From Caballeronia sp. BR00000012568055 (lineage in GTDB: Bacteria; Pseudomonadota; Gammaproteobacteria; Burkholderiales; Burkholderiaceae): 64,000 bases of DNA. The translations under genes were made by a program, and so were the position numbers. Numbering within the stretch: position 1 is the first letter of the stretch; the number at the start of each line of letters is the position of its first letter. The notes under the pieces were generated by a model. It saw nothing but the letters and a program-made list of their open reading frames with translations, made no database searches and was not told the origin of the DNA. Below, piece after piece: positions 42,920 to 52,268 of this stretch. Location: positions 63,394 through 127,393 of the forward strand of contig NZ_JAQFVG010000154.1 of NCBI RefSeq assembly GCF_029439455.1. The letters are read 5' to 3'.

Positions 42920-43660
42920 ATGAATCTGGATAAGCAAGTAGCCATCGTGACGGGCGCGTCGCGCGGTATCGGACGGGCGATTGCGCTGGAATTGGCGAAG
43001 CAGGGCGCGACGGTGATCGGCACGGCGACCAGCGAAAGCGGCGCGGCAGCCATCACCGAAGCGTTCGAGCAAGCGGGCGTGAAGGGACGCGGCGCGGTGC
43101 TGAACGTCAACGACGCAGCCGCCGCCGATGCATTCATCGACTCGACGGTCAAGGAATTCGGCGGGCTGAACGTGCTCGTGAACAACGCGGGCATCACCAA
43201 GGATCAGCTCGCGATGCGCATGAAGGACGACGAGTTCGACGCTGTGATCGACACGAACCTGCGCGCGGTATTCCGTTTGTCGCGCGCCGTGCTGCGTCCG
43301 ATGATGAAGGCGCGCGGTGGGCGCATCATCAATATCACGTCGGTGGTGGGAAGCTCGGGCAATCCGGGGCAGGCGAATTACGCGGCGGCGAAGGCCGGCG
43401 TGGCGGGCATGACGCGCGCGTTGGCGCGGGAAATCGGCAGCCGTGGCATCACGGTCAACTGCATCGCGCCGGGTTTTATCGACACGGATATGACCAAAGT
43501 TTTGCCGGAAGAACAGCGCACCGCGCTCACCGCGTCTATCCCACTTGGCCGACTGGGCGCGCCGGAAGATATCGCGCATGCTGTGGCTTTCCTGGCTTCG
43601 CCGTTCGCCGGTTACATCACCGGAACGACGCTGCATGTGAACGGCGGCATGTACATGTAA
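42920..43660 (+). CDS. fabG: 3-oxoacyl-ACP reductase
   Basis: A 246-residue short-chain dehydrogenase. The NADPH motif is TGASRGIGRAIALELA, and the Ser-Tyr-Lys catalytic set lies in VVGSSGNPGQANYAAAKAGV. The C-terminal LASPFAGYITGTTLHVNGGM is typical of FabG. It performs the first reduction in each elongation cycle. GAGGAAGAAC precedes the ATG. Confidence 0.97.
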   Translation: MNLDKQVAIVTGASRGIGRAIALELAKQGATVIGTATSESGAAAITEAFEQAGVKGRGAVLNVNDAAAADAFIDSTVKEFGGLNVLVNNAGITKDQLAMRMKDDEFDAVIDTNLRAVFRLSRAVLRPMMKARGGRIINITSVVGSSGNPGQANYAAAKAGVAGMTRALAREIGSRGITVNCIAPGFIDTDMTKVLPEEQRTALTASIPLGRLGAPEDIAHAVAFLASPFAGYITGTTLHVNGGMYM

Positions 43661-43855
43661 GGTGTAATAGGCATTTCGCTGATTTTCGCTTAATATCCGC
43701 GCCGGGACGGGCGCGCAAAATGCTCTGAACGCACGATGCGCACCGACCCACGCGCGGCAGAATAAGAAACATTGCTGCGCCGTTGCGAACGCTTGATGAA
43801 GCGCAGCGGACGGCGGAGCATGGAACTGACGCGCCGTATTTTGCGGGTCCAAACC

Positions 43856-43864
43856 TGATAAAAT
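43856..43864 (+). promoter_or_regulatory. Extended -10 promoter element upstream of acpP
   Basis: TG-A-TAAAAT is an extended -10 sequence in the 248-bp gap between fabG and acpP; no good -35 precedes it, which extended -10 promoters tolerate. An extra promoter here would fit the very high ACP level cells need. Confidence 0.45.
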
Positions 43865-43908
43865 GCGCGCACTCGTATTTTTGAACTTTTTTCCCCTCGG
43901 AGGGCTGC

Positions 43909-44148
43909 ATGGACAACATCGAACAGCGCGTGAAGAAGATCGTCGCCGAACAACTGGGCGTGGCGGAAGCCGAAATCAAGAACGAAGCATCGTTCGTGAA
44001 CGATCTGGGCGCTGACTCGCTCGATACCGTCGAACTCGTGATGGCACTGGAAGACGAATTCGGCATGGAAATTCCCGATGAAGAGGCCGAAAAGATCACC
44101 ACGGTTCAGCAAGCGATCGACTACGCTCGCGCCAACGTCAAGGCCTAA
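43909..44148 (+). CDS. acpP: Acyl carrier protein
   Basis: A 79-residue acidic four-helix protein starting [20 protein letters not shown]. Ser37 in [15 protein letters not shown] is the 4'-phosphopantetheine attachment site; AcpS, which adds it, is encoded at 57021. CGGAGGG stands eight bases before the ATG, an efficient ribosome site. Confidence 0.98.
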
Positions 44149-44217
44149 GGCCGGACGCGTACGCGACTCATCGCTCAACACGTTTGATGCGTCGTCGCGG
44201 CGAACTACCGTATGAAT

Positions 44218-44269
44218 AGCCACAGGGCACACAGGGCGGTTTCCTGTGGCCGCTGTGGCTTTTGTTTTT
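44218..44269 (+). terminator. Hairpin with T-run between acpP and fabF
   Basis: AGCCACAG (44218-44225) and CTGTGGCT (44253-44260) pair, with an alternative inner CCACAGG/CCTGTGG pairing, followed by TTTGTTTTT. It would end part of the acpP transcripts and let fabF be expressed at a lower level. Confidence 0.6.
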
Positions 44270-44295
44270 CGTCATTCTATGGATAAGGGGTTACC

Positions 44296-45534
44296 GTGAG
44301 CCGTCGTCGAGTTGTTGTTACAGGCCTTGGGCTCGTTTCGCCTGTCGGCAATACCGTTGCCGACGGCTGGGCCAATCTGGTCGCGGGCAAGTCGGGCATC
44401 GCTAATATCACCAAGTTCGATGCCACGAACTTTTCCACGCGTTTCGCGGGCGAAGTGAAGGGCTTCAATATCGAAGACTACATGCCCGCAAAAGAAGCGC
44501 GCCATATGGATACCTTCATCCATTACGGCTTCGCGGCGGGCGTGCAGGCCATGCAGGATTCCGGCCTCGAAATCACCGATGAAAACTCGGAGCGCGTGGG
44601 CGTGGTGGTCGGCTCGGGCATCGGCGGTTTGCCGATGATCGAAGTCACGCAGACCGAGCTGCTCAATCGCGGTCCGCGTCGTATTTCGCCGTTCTTCGTG
44701 CCGGCGTCGATCATCAACATGATCTCCGGGCATCTGTCGATCCGCTTCGGCCTCAAAGGTCCGAATCTGTCGATGGTGACGGCGTGTACCACGGGTCTGC
44801 ACTGCATCGGCGAAGCATCGCGTCTGATCGAATATGGCGATGCGGACGTGATGATCGCCGGTGGCGCGGAAGCGACGGTGTCGCCGCTGGGTATCGGCGG
44901 ATTTGCGGCGGCGCGCGCGCTGTCGCAGCGCAATGATGATCCCTCGACGGCCAGCCGTCCGTGGGACACGGATCGCGACGGTTTCGTGCTCGGCGAAGGC
45001 GCAGGCGTGATGGTGCTCGAAGAGTACGAGCATGCGAAAGCACGCGGCGCGAAGATCTACGCCGAAGTGCTCGGCTACGGCATGAGCGGCGACGCGTATC
45101 ACATGACCGCGCCGCCCGAAGATGGCGACGGCGGCCGCCGTGCCATGGTCAACGCGCTGAAGAACGCGCGCGTCAACGCGGATCAGGTGAACTACGTCAA
45201 CGCGCACGGCACATCGACGCCGCTCGGCGATATCGCGGAAACCATTGGCATCAAGCGCGCATTGGGCGATGCCGCCAAGAACGCCGTCGTGAACTCCACG
45301 AAGTCGATGACCGGGCACTTGCTCGGCGGCGCGGGCGGGCTGGAATCCGTGTTCACGGTGCTGGCCATCCACAACCAGATTTCGCCGCCGACCATCAATA
45401 TCTTCAATCAGGATCCGCAGTGCGACCTGGACTACTGCGCGAACACCGCGCGGGAAATGAAGATCGATGTCGCGGTGAAGAACTCGTTCGGCTTTGGCGG
45501 CACGAACGGTTCGCTGGTCTTCAAGCGTCACTAA
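44296..45534 (+). CDS. fabF: Beta-ketoacyl-ACP synthase II
   Basis: A 412-residue condensing enzyme with the Cys-His-His triad: Cys164 in [14 protein letters not shown], His in [13 protein letters not shown] and His in [13 protein letters not shown]. It elongates acyl-ACP chains, including palmitoleoyl to cis-vaccenoyl in E. coli. The ATA-GGG-GTT region upstream gives AAGGGGTTACC as ribosome site and the start is GTG at 44296. It closes the fab cluster. Confidence 0.96.
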   Translation: MSRRRVVVTGLGLVSPVGNTVADGWANLVAGKSGIANITKFDATNFSTRFAGEVKGFNIEDYMPAKEARHMDTFIHYGFAAGVQAMQDSGLEITDENSERVGVVVGSGIGGLPMIEVTQTELLNRGPRRISPFFVPASIINMISGHLSIRFGLKGPNLSMVTACTTGLHCIGEASRLIEYGDADVMIAGGAEATVSPLGIGGFAAARALSQRNDDPSTASRPWDTDRDGFVLGEGAGVMVLEEYEHAKARGAKIYAEVLGYGMSGDAYHMTAPPEDGDGGRRAMVNALKNARVNADQVNYVNAHGTSTPLGDIAETIGIKRALGDAAKNAVVNSTKSMTGHLLGGAGGLESVFTVLAIHNQISPPTINIFNQDPQCDLDYCANTAREMKIDVAVKNSFGFGGTNGSLVFKRH

Positions 45535-45566
45535 GCGCGTCGCGCTCGTCGGAAAGGAAGTCGAAG

Positions 45567-46013
45567 ATGACGGGCGCACGCGTTGAACGGCCGCATCGTG
45601 ATTCACGGATCGCGATGCGGCCGTCGCGTTTTCTGCTCGCCGCAATGGCGGTTTTTATCGCGATGGCGGGAGCAGCGGTTTTTAGTTGCGTGCTCGGGCA
45701 TTTCGGCTTGTTCCACGCGGTGGTCGTATCGTCCACAAGCATCGCCGCACTGACTCTCGCGGCGCGCCGCTGGTGGCACGCGCAGCCGGTTGCAATCGAA
45801 TCGCACGCGGACAGTCTTACGACGTGGGATCGATCCGGCGAGGCGCATCACTGGCAAATGGTCGGCTGCGCGCAATTGGGCGGGCGTTTTCTTGCGCTGA
45901 CGCTTGCGTCGAATAAGAAACGCACGCTGCTGATCGCCGCCGATTCCATCGACCCGGACACATTCCGCCAACTCGCCGTCCACGCCCGCCGCGCCGCACA
46001 AGCCTACCTGTAA
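45567..46013 (+). CDS. Membrane protein of unknown function between fabF and rpoE
   Basis: A 148-residue protein, ATG at 45567 after GGAAAGGAAG. It has two adjacent hydrophobic helices (about residues 22-42 and 46-65) followed by a soluble domain with LGGRFLALTLASNKKRTLLI and a C-terminal ARRAAQAYL. Two N-terminal helices followed by a short soluble domain is the layout of the YgfX/CptA family, but the match is by architecture only and I would not assign it. It lies just upstream of the sigma-E operon. Confidence 0.65.
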   Translation: MTGARVERPHRDSRIAMRPSRFLLAAMAVFIAMAGAAVFSCVLGHFGLFHAVVVSSTSIAALTLAARRWWHAQPVAIESHADSLTTWDRSGEAHHWQMVGCAQLGGRFLALTLASNKKRTLLIAADSIDPDTFRQLAVHARRAAQAYL

Positions 46014-46109
46014 AGACTGTAACCGGGCATGAGCATCCGGGAGAACCCCGGTGCGGTGACGTTACAATAGCCGTCCGCGCAACAGACCAAGCCAAACGGA
46101 ATCCACTAG

Positions 46110-46709
46110 GTGAGTGAAAAAGAAATCGACCAGGTGCTGGTCGAACGCGTGCAAAAAGGCGACAAAGCTGCGTTCGAACTCTTGGTTGCCAAATACCACC
46201 GCAAGATCATTCGACTGATCTCGCGCCTCGTGCGCGACCCCGCCGAGGTCGAGGACGTCGCCCAGGACGCCTTTATCAAGGCCTACCGCGCGCTGCCGCA
46301 GTTTCGCGGCGAATCGGCGTTTTACACCTGGCTTTATCGGATCGCTGTCAATACGGCGAAGAACTATCTTGCAACTCAGGGCCGTCGCGCTCCCACTTCT
46401 ACCGAAGCAGATGCGGAAGAAGCGGAAACTTTCTCCGACGCCGACCAACTAAGGGATATCAACACGCCCGAATCGATGTTGATGAGCAAGCAGATCGCCG
46501 AGACGGTGAATGCTGCGATGGCGTTGCTGCCTGAGGAATTGCGCACCGCCATCACGCTCCGGGAAATCGAAGGACTGAGTTACGAGGAAATCGCCGAGAT
46601 GATGGATTGCCCCATTGGGACCGTCAGATCCAGAATTTTTCGTGCTCGCGAGGCCATTGCGGCAAAATTGCGTCCATTGTTGGACACTCCCGAAGGCAAA
46701 CGCTGGTAG
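46110..46709 (+). CDS. rpoE: RNA polymerase sigma factor RpoE (ECF sigma-E/AlgU)
   Basis: A 199-residue ECF sigma factor. Region 2 is AAFELLVAKYHRKIIRLISR and AQDAFIKAYRALPQFRGES; region 4 is LPEELRTAITLREIEGLSYE followed by IAEMMDCPIGTVRSRIFRAR. This is the envelope-stress sigma-E type, released when RseA is degraded. GTG at 46110 is the start, with the usual MSEKEIDQVLVERVQ sequence. It heads rpoE-rseA-rseB-mucD. TACAAT at 46063-46068 may be a -10 box. Confidence 0.96.
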   Translation: MSEKEIDQVLVERVQKGDKAAFELLVAKYHRKIIRLISRLVRDPAEVEDVAQDAFIKAYRALPQFRGESAFYTWLYRIAVNTAKNYLATQGRRAPTSTEADAEEAETFSDADQLRDINTPESMLMSKQIAETVNAAMALLPEELRTAITLREIEGLSYEEIAEMMDCPIGTVRSRIFRAREAIAAKLRPLLDTPEGKRW

Positions 46710-46790
46710 GCGGCGGAATCCACGGGACAGGGACGCGATATCTGAGTCAGGTAGTGTCACTACGGGGTAGTGTCTGAGATGGGGAGCATC

Positions 46791-47417
46791 ATGGGGTCGG
46801 TTTCGACGCAAAAACAGGTTTCGGCGCAGACATTGCCGCGCGAGCGCGTGTCGGCATTCGTGGATGGCGAATCGCTCGGTGAATTGGGCGATCTCGGCCA
46901 GTTCATCGCCGGAATGAGCAATCCCGAGCGCGCGGCGTGGTCGGATTACCATCTGATCGGCGACGCGCTGCGTTCCGACGAACTCGCGGAAAGCCCGGCG
47001 CGCAGCAGCGCGTTCATGGCATCGTTCTCCGCACGGTTCGAGGCAGAGGCGCATGTGCTGGCGCCGGCGGCATCGGTGCAGAAGGCGCGTGGCGGCTTGC
47101 TGCGTCGCCGGATGGTGCCGGCGTTCGCGGTCGCCGCCGCTGCGGCCACGCTGACGTGGATCGTCGTGCCGCAGTTGCAGGGCGTCGATAGCCGTCAGGG
47201 TGCGCAGGTCGCGAGCGTCAGTTCGGGCGATGGCGTGCAGCACGTGGCGATGGCGACGGTTCCGGCAGCGCCGCGTGCGCCGGTGACTGAGGCCAACATC
47301 ATCCGTGATGCGGACCTCGATCAATACCTCGAAGCGCATCAGCAATTCTCGCAGCAGGCCGCCATGCCGGCGGCCATGCCGCTGATCCGCGCGGCGGCTG
47401 TCACGCAAGGCAATTAA
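46791..47417 (+). CDS. rseA: Anti-sigma-E factor RseA (MucA-like)
   Basis: A 208-residue membrane protein. The N-terminal cytoplasmic part has RVSAFVDGESL and WSDYHLIGDALRS, the RseA anti-sigma fold, followed by a single membrane helix (VPAFAVAAAAATLTWIVVPQ) and a periplasmic tail. Cleavage by DegS-like and RseP-like proteases would release RpoE. ATG at 46791 is preferred because GGGGAG lies six bases upstream; ATG at 46779 and GTG at 46770 lack one. rseB follows four bases after its stop. Confidence 0.9.
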   Translation: MGSVSTQKQVSAQTLPRERVSAFVDGESLGELGDLGQFIAGMSNPERAAWSDYHLIGDALRSDELAESPARSSAFMASFSARFEAEAHVLAPAASVQKARGGLLRRRMVPAFAVAAAAATLTWIVVPQLQGVDSRQGAQVASVSSGDGVQHVAMATVPAAPRAPVTEANIIRDADLDQYLEAHQQFSQQAAMPAAMPLIRAAAVTQGN

Positions 47418-47421
47418 TTTG

Positions 47422-48465
47422 ATGCAGAGTGTGCGGTTGAATAAAACAAAATATTGGGGGCGGCTGCCGGCGTTAATGCTTTGTGCAGCCGCGATGTTGG
47501 CAACGGCTCACGCCGCATTCGCTCAAGGCGACGACCCCGCTGCCCAACGCAAGTCCGCCGCCGCTCTGCTCAACCGCATCCACGATGCGGCGCAACAGCA
47601 GAATTACGAGGGCACGTTCGTCTATCAGCGTGGCGCGACGGTTCAGTCGTCGCGGATCACGCACGTCGCCACGCGTGGCGATGGCGAGTACGAATCGCTC
47701 GAAAGTCTGGATGGCGCGCCGCGTCGCATGCTGCGCCACGACGACGATATGTACACGTTCGTGCCCGAGCGTCATTTGCTCGTGGTGGAACATCGGCAGA
47801 GCAAGGATTCGTTTCCGGCGCTTCTATCGACCAGCGGCGATCAGGTGCTCAGCAACTACGAGCCAAAGATGCTCGGCACGGATCGCGTAGCCGGTCTGGA
47901 AAGCCAGGTGCTGGAACTCGATCCCAAAGACGCCTATCGGTTCGCCTACAAGCTGTGGGCAGACGCCAAGACCGGCTTGCTGCTCCGCGCACAAACGCTC
48001 GATACCGATGGTCAGGTGCTCGAACAGTTGTCGTTCTCGCAGGTGCGTATCGGCGGAGCGATCGACAAGGCTGCGATTGCCAACGGCATGCGCAGCACTA
48101 CGGGCTGGACCGTCGTGAAGCCGCCGGTGCAACCGGTCGATATGCAAGCGCAAGGCTGGAAGATCGCGCCGACTATTCCCGGCTTCCGATTGATCCGCGA
48201 ACTGCGTCGCCCGATGGCGTCGAGTCAGCAAGGCCAGCCACCGATTCCGGTCGATCAAGCCGTCTACTCCGACGGGCTCGCCGCGATCTCGATTTTCGTC
48301 GAACCGGTCGAGAAGAGTACGCGCAAGGAAGGTGCGGGCAACAGCGGCGCGACGCACGTACTCGTGAAGCGGCGCGGAGATTTCTGGATCACCTTGTTGG
48401 GTGAAGTGCCGCAAGCTACGTTGCAGCAATTTGCTTCTACCATAGAATACAAGCCTTCCAAGTAA
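47422..48465 (+). CDS. rseB: Sigma-E regulatory protein RseB (MucB-like)
   Basis: A 347-residue periplasmic protein with a signal peptide ending AHAAFA|QG. The N-terminal lipid-sensing half begins AAALLNRIHDAAQQQNYEGT followed by FVYQRGATVQSSRITH, and the C-terminal half starts near GWKIAPTIPGFRLIREL. RseB binds the RseA periplasmic tail and shields it from protease cutting until stress ligands appear. ATG at 47422 is chosen; the frame extends one TTG codon upstream. Confidence 0.93.
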   Translation: MQSVRLNKTKYWGRLPALMLCAAAMLATAHAAFAQGDDPAAQRKSAAALLNRIHDAAQQQNYEGTFVYQRGATVQSSRITHVATRGDGEYESLESLDGAPRRMLRHDDDMYTFVPERHLLVVEHRQSKDSFPALLSTSGDQVLSNYEPKMLGTDRVAGLESQVLELDPKDAYRFAYKLWADAKTGLLLRAQTLDTDGQVLEQLSFSQVRIGGAIDKAAIANGMRSTTGWTVVKPPVQPVDMQAQGWKIAPTIPGFRLIRELRRPMASSQQGQPPIPVDQAVYSDGLAAISIFVEPVEKSTRKEGAGNSGATHVLVKRRGDFWITLLGEVPQATLQQFASTIEYKPSK

Positions 48466-48482
48466 ATCTCGGCCTCCAAGAT

Positions 48483-50039
48483 ATGAGCAACTCTTCGCTG
48501 CGCAAGTTGATCGCGGCCGCGGCGCTCGCCGTGTGCCTGCCGTTTTTTTCGCATACGGCGAATGCGGCAGCGACGGTGCCCACGGTGACCTTGCCCGACT
48601 TTACGACGCTCGTCGATCGAGTCGGGCCGTCCGTGGTGAATATCCGCACGACTTCGCGCGTGGGTTCGGGCAGCGATTTGCGTGGCCTGCCGCCTGGCTT
48701 GGATGAAGGCGACATGTCCGAGTTCTTCCGCCGCTTCTTTGGCATTCCGATGCCGGGCCAGCCGCCGCGCGGCGGTGGCGGTGGCGGCGGCAAGGGCGAT
48801 GGCAACAAAGGCGACGGCAGCGGCGATCAGGGCAAGGGCGGCAGCCGTACGCCGGACGACAGCCAGGACAACTCGGAACAAAGCAGCGGCGTCGGCTCGG
48901 GATTCATTCTTTCGACTGACGGTTACGTGATGACCAACGCGCACGTCGTGGACGACGCGGACACCATCTACGTCACGCTCACCGACAAGCGCGAATTCAA
49001 GGCGCGTCTGGTTGGCGTGGACGAGCGCACAGACGTCGCCGTGGTCAAGATCAGCGCGTCGAACTTGCCTGCTATCACCATCGGCGATTCGAACAAGGTG
49101 AAGGTCGGCGAATGGGTGTTGGCGATCGGTTCGCCTTTCGGACTCGATAACACCGTGACCGCGGGCATCGTCAGCGCGAAGGGACGCGATACGGGCGATT
49201 ACCTGCCGTTCATCCAGACCGATGTGGCCGTGAATCCGGGCAACTCGGGTGGTCCGCTTATCAATATGGCGGGCGAGGTTATCGGTATCAACTCGCAGAT
49301 TTACAGCCGGACCGGCGGCTTCATGGGCATTTCGTTCGCCATTCCGATCGATGAAGCCATGCGCGTCGCCGATCAGCTCAAGACGTCGGGCAAGGTCGTG
49401 CGTGGTCGTATCGCGGTGGCGATTGGCGAAGTGACGAAGGATGTCGCGGATTCGCTCGGTTTGCCGAAGGCGCAGGGCGCGCTGGTATCGAGCGTCGAAG
49501 CGGGCGGTCCGGCCGACAAGGCGGGCATCCAGCCGGGCGACATCATCACCAAGTTCAATGGCGTGAATGTCGATACCGCGACGGACCTGCCGCGCATGGT
49601 CGGCGATACCAAGCCGGGCACGAAGACGAACATCACCGTGTGGCGCAAGGGCCAGTCGCGCGATCTGCCTATTACGATTGCCGAAATGCAGCCGGACAAG
49701 GTCGCGAAGGCCGATCAGCAGAAGAAGACGCCGCAGCCGAAGGAACGCGCGAGCAATTCGCTCGGTCTCGCCGTCAGCGATATCCCCGCCGATCAGAAGA
49801 AGGCGCTCAAGTTAACTTCGGGCGTGCAAGTCGATGCCGTCGAAGGCCCCGCGCAGCGCGCAGGCTTCCAAAAAGGCGACATCATCATGCGTATCGGCGA
49901 TACGGATATCACCAGCGCCAAGCAATTCGAAGCCGTCGCGCAAAATCTCGACGCCAGCAAAATGGTCGCGATTCTCGTGCGCCGTGGCGACAACACGCAG
50001 TTCGTGCCGCTGCGTCCGCGCGTGCCTTCGGGCAAATAA
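48483..50039 (+). CDS. mucD: Do-family periplasmic serine endoprotease (MucD/DegQ)
   Basis: A 518-residue HtrA protease. The signal peptide ends near HTANAAA. The triad is His154 (TNAHVVDDAD), Asp184 (DERTDVAVVKI) and Ser255 (GNSGGPLINM). Two PDZ domains follow (about 295-400 with KAGIQPGDIITKFNGVNVD, and 420-515 with RAGFQKGDIIMRIGDTDI). A 28-residue Gly-rich loop with Lys/Asp (about 96-122) precedes the protease core in place of the usual LA-loop. Placed fourth in the sigma-E operon as in Pseudomonas mucD; it removes misfolded envelope proteins. Confidence 0.94.
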   Translation: MSNSSLRKLIAAAALAVCLPFFSHTANAAATVPTVTLPDFTTLVDRVGPSVVNIRTTSRVGSGSDLRGLPPGLDEGDMSEFFRRFFGIPMPGQPPRGGGGGGGKGDGNKGDGSGDQGKGGSRTPDDSQDNSEQSSGVGSGFILSTDGYVMTNAHVVDDADTIYVTLTDKREFKARLVGVDERTDVAVVKISASNLPAITIGDSNKVKVGEWVLAIGSPFGLDNTVTAGIVSAKGRDTGDYLPFIQTDVAVNPGNSGGPLINMAGEVIGINSQIYSRTGGFMGISFAIPIDEAMRVADQLKTSGKVVRGRIAVAIGEVTKDVADSLGLPKAQGALVSSVEAGGPADKAGIQPGDIITKFNGVNVDTATDLPRMVGDTKPGTKTNITVWRKGQSRDLPITIAEMQPDKVAKADQQKKTPQPKERASNSLGLAVSDIPADQKKALKLTSGVQVDAVEGPAQRAGFQKGDIIMRIGDTDITSAKQFEAVAQNLDASKMVAILVRRGDNTQFVPLRPRVPSGK

Positions 50040-50285
50040 GTGTCGTTCGTCCTGTACGGCCGCGCGTGGTGTCACTTATGCGACGACATGCGCGCCGAAC
50101 TTGAGCCGATCGCGCAACGGTTCGGCGTGGCAATCGAGTGGATCGATATCGACGAAGATCCGGCGCTCGAAGCGCGTTACAACGAACTCGTGCCGGTACT
50201 GACGCTGGACGGCGTCGAACTGTGTCACTACAAGCTCGACACCGCAGCCGTCCACGCAACACTACTGCAAACGCGTGGCCTGTAA
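50040..50285 (+). CDS. Small glutaredoxin/thioredoxin-like protein
   Basis: An 81-residue thioredoxin-fold protein starting with GTG immediately after the mucD stop. FVLYGRAWCHLCDDMRAELE contains the CHLC redox motif, and the cis-Pro is in NELVPVLTLDGVEL. It matches the DUF836/glutaredoxin-like group found next to mucD or lepA in betaproteobacteria. Tight linkage suggests it is expressed with the sigma-E operon and may handle thiols during envelope stress, which is inference. Confidence 0.88.
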   Translation: MSFVLYGRAWCHLCDDMRAELEPIAQRFGVAIEWIDIDEDPALEARYNELVPVLTLDGVELCHYKLDTAAVHATLLQTRGL

Positions 50286-50358
50286 ATCAGCCAAACGCCG
50301 AAAAGCGCCGTCGATACCCCTTTTCGGCTAAAATGCAGAAGTTTTCCCCCAAATTTCG

Positions 50359-50400
50359 AGGCGTGCTCCGCGTGTGTGAGGGCGCGCCTTTTTCGCTTTT
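50359..50400 (+). terminator. Probable terminator between the glutaredoxin-like gene and lepA
   Basis: AGGCGTGCT (50359-50367) and GGCGCGCCT (50381-50389) form a 9-bp stem with two G-U pairs, followed by TTTTTCGCTTTTTCT. It would close the sigma-E operon before lepA. Confidence 0.5.
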
Positions 50401-50431
50401 TCTGCATCATCTGCACCGAATGCGGTACTGA

Positions 50432-52222
50432 ATGGATCATATTCGCAACTTTTCGATCATTGCGCACATCGACCACGGCAAGTCGACGCTCGCGGACCGC
50501 ATCATCCAACTGTGCGGCGGGCTCTCGGACCGTGAAATGGAAGCGCAGGTGCTCGACTCGATGGACCTCGAACGCGAGCGCGGCATCACGATCAAGGCAC
50601 AGACCGCAGCGCTCAGCTACAAGGCGCGCGACGGCAAGGTATATAACCTCAATCTGATCGATACCCCCGGACACGTCGACTTTTCCTACGAAGTCAGCCG
50701 TTCGCTGTCGGCGTGCGAAGGCGCGCTGCTGGTGGTCGATGCATCGCAGGGCGTGGAAGCGCAGACGGTGGCCAACTGCTACACGGCGATCGAACTCGGC
50801 GTGGAAGTAGTGCCGGTGTTGAACAAGATCGACCTGCCGGCGGCCAATCCGGAAAACGCGATTACCGAAATCGAAGACGTAATCGGTATCGATGCGACCG
50901 ACGCCGTGCATTGCTCCGCGAAAACGGGGTTGGGCGTCGCGGACGTGCTGGAATCGCTGATTGCGAAAGTGCCGCCGCCGAAGGGCGATCCGGACGCGCC
51001 GGTGCAAGGGCTGATTATCGACTCGTGGTTCGATAACTACGTTGGCGTGGTCATGCTGGTGCGTATCGTCAACGGCACGCTCAAGCCGAAGGACAAGATC
51101 AAGATGATGGCGACCGGCGCAATGTACCCGGTCGAGCATCTCGGCGTGTTCGCGCCGAAATCCACCAATCTGCCGGAGTTGTCGGCGGGGCAGGTGGGCT
51201 TCGTGATCGCGGGCATCAAGGAACTGACGGCCGCCAAAGTGGGCGATACCGTCACCGTCGCGAGCCGTCCGGCCGAAGCGCCGCTGCCGGGCTTCAAGGA
51301 AGTGAAGCCGCAGGTGTTCGCGGGGCTGTATCCGGTCGAAGCGAATCAGTACGATGCGCTGCGTGAATCGCTCGAAAAGCTCAAGCTGAACGACGCTTCG
51401 CTGCAATTCGAGCCGGAAGTATCGCAGGCGCTCGGCTTTGGTTTCCGATGCGGCTTTCTGGGCCTCTTGCACATGGAAATCGTGCAGGAACGGCTGGAAC
51501 GCGAATTCGACATGGACCTCATCACCACCGCGCCGACGGTGATCTATGAGGTCGTGCAGCGCGACGGCACCACGATCATGGTCGAGAATCCGGCGAAGAT
51601 GCCGGAGCCGCAGAAAATCGAGGAAGTGCGCGAACCGATCGTCACCGTGAACCTGTATATGCCGCAGGAATATGTCGGCTCGGTCATCACGCTGTGTACG
51701 AACAAGCGCGGCTCGCAGATCAACATGCAGTATCACGGCCGCCAGGTGCAGCTCACGTACGAAATCCCGATGGCGGAAATCGTGCTCGACTTCTTCGATC
51801 GCCTCAAGTCCACGTCGCGCGGTTATGCGTCGATGGACTACGAGTTCAAGGAGTATCGCGCGGCGGATGTCGTGAAGGTGGACATGCTCATCAACGGCGA
51901 CAAGGTCGATGCGCTCTCCGTGATCGTCCACCGTTCGCAGAGCCAGCATCGCGGTCGCGAAGTGGCGGCGAAGATGCGCGAACTGATCCCGCGTCAGATG
52001 TACGACGTGGCGATTCAGGCGACCATCGGCTCGAACATCATCGCGCGCGAGAACATCAAGGCGCTGCGCAAGAACGTGCTGGCCAAGTGCTACGGCGGCG
52101 ATATCTCGCGTAAGAAGAAGCTGCTCGAAAAGCAGAAGGCGGGTAAGAAGCGCATGAAGCAGGTCGGCTCCGTCGAGATTCCGCAAGAGGCTTTCCTCGC
52201 CATCCTGCGCGTGGACGACTAA
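50432..52222 (+). CDS. lepA: Elongation factor 4 (back-translocating GTPase)
   Basis: A 596-residue translational GTPase. G1 is [15 protein letters not shown]2 [10 protein letters not shown]3 [11 protein letters not shown], and [11 protein letters not shown] is G4. The C-terminal [20 protein letters not shown] is unique to LepA. It acts on ribosomes, with roles in back-translocation and 30S assembly. It is cotranscribed with lepB downstream, as in E. coli. Confidence 0.97.
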   Translation: MDHIRNFSIIAHIDHGKSTLADRIIQLCGGLSDREMEAQVLDSMDLERERGITIKAQTAALSYKARDGKVYNLNLIDTPGHVDFSYEVSRSLSACEGALLVVDASQGVEAQTVANCYTAIELGVEVVPVLNKIDLPAANPENAITEIEDVIGIDATDAVHCSAKTGLGVADVLESLIAKVPPPKGDPDAPVQGLIIDSWFDNYVGVVMLVRIVNGTLKPKDKIKMMATGAMYPVEHLGVFAPKSTNLPELSAGQVGFVIAGIKELTAAKVGDTVTVASRPAEAPLPGFKEVKPQVFAGLYPVEANQYDALRESLEKLKLNDASLQFEPEVSQALGFGFRCGFLGLLHMEIVQERLEREFDMDLITTAPTVIYEVVQRDGTTIMVENPAKMPEPQKIEEVREPIVTVNLYMPQEYVGSVITLCTNKRGSQINMQYHGRQVQLTYEIPMAEIVLDFFDRLKSTSRGYASMDYEFKEYRAADVVKVDMLINGDKVDALSVIVHRSQSQHRGREVAAKMRELIPRQMYDVAIQATIGSNIIARENIKALRKNVLAKCYGGDISRKKKLLEKQKAGKKRMKQVGSVEIPQEAFLAILRVDD

Positions 52223-52268
52223 CCCTCGCAGCGCCAAAACAAATACCGATAACAACCGGAAGCGATTG

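Noticed and set aside
46021-46068. GC-rich inverted sequence upstream of rpoE as a terminator
   Set aside because: CCGGGAGAACCCCGG gives only a short stem with no T-run, so I do not call it.
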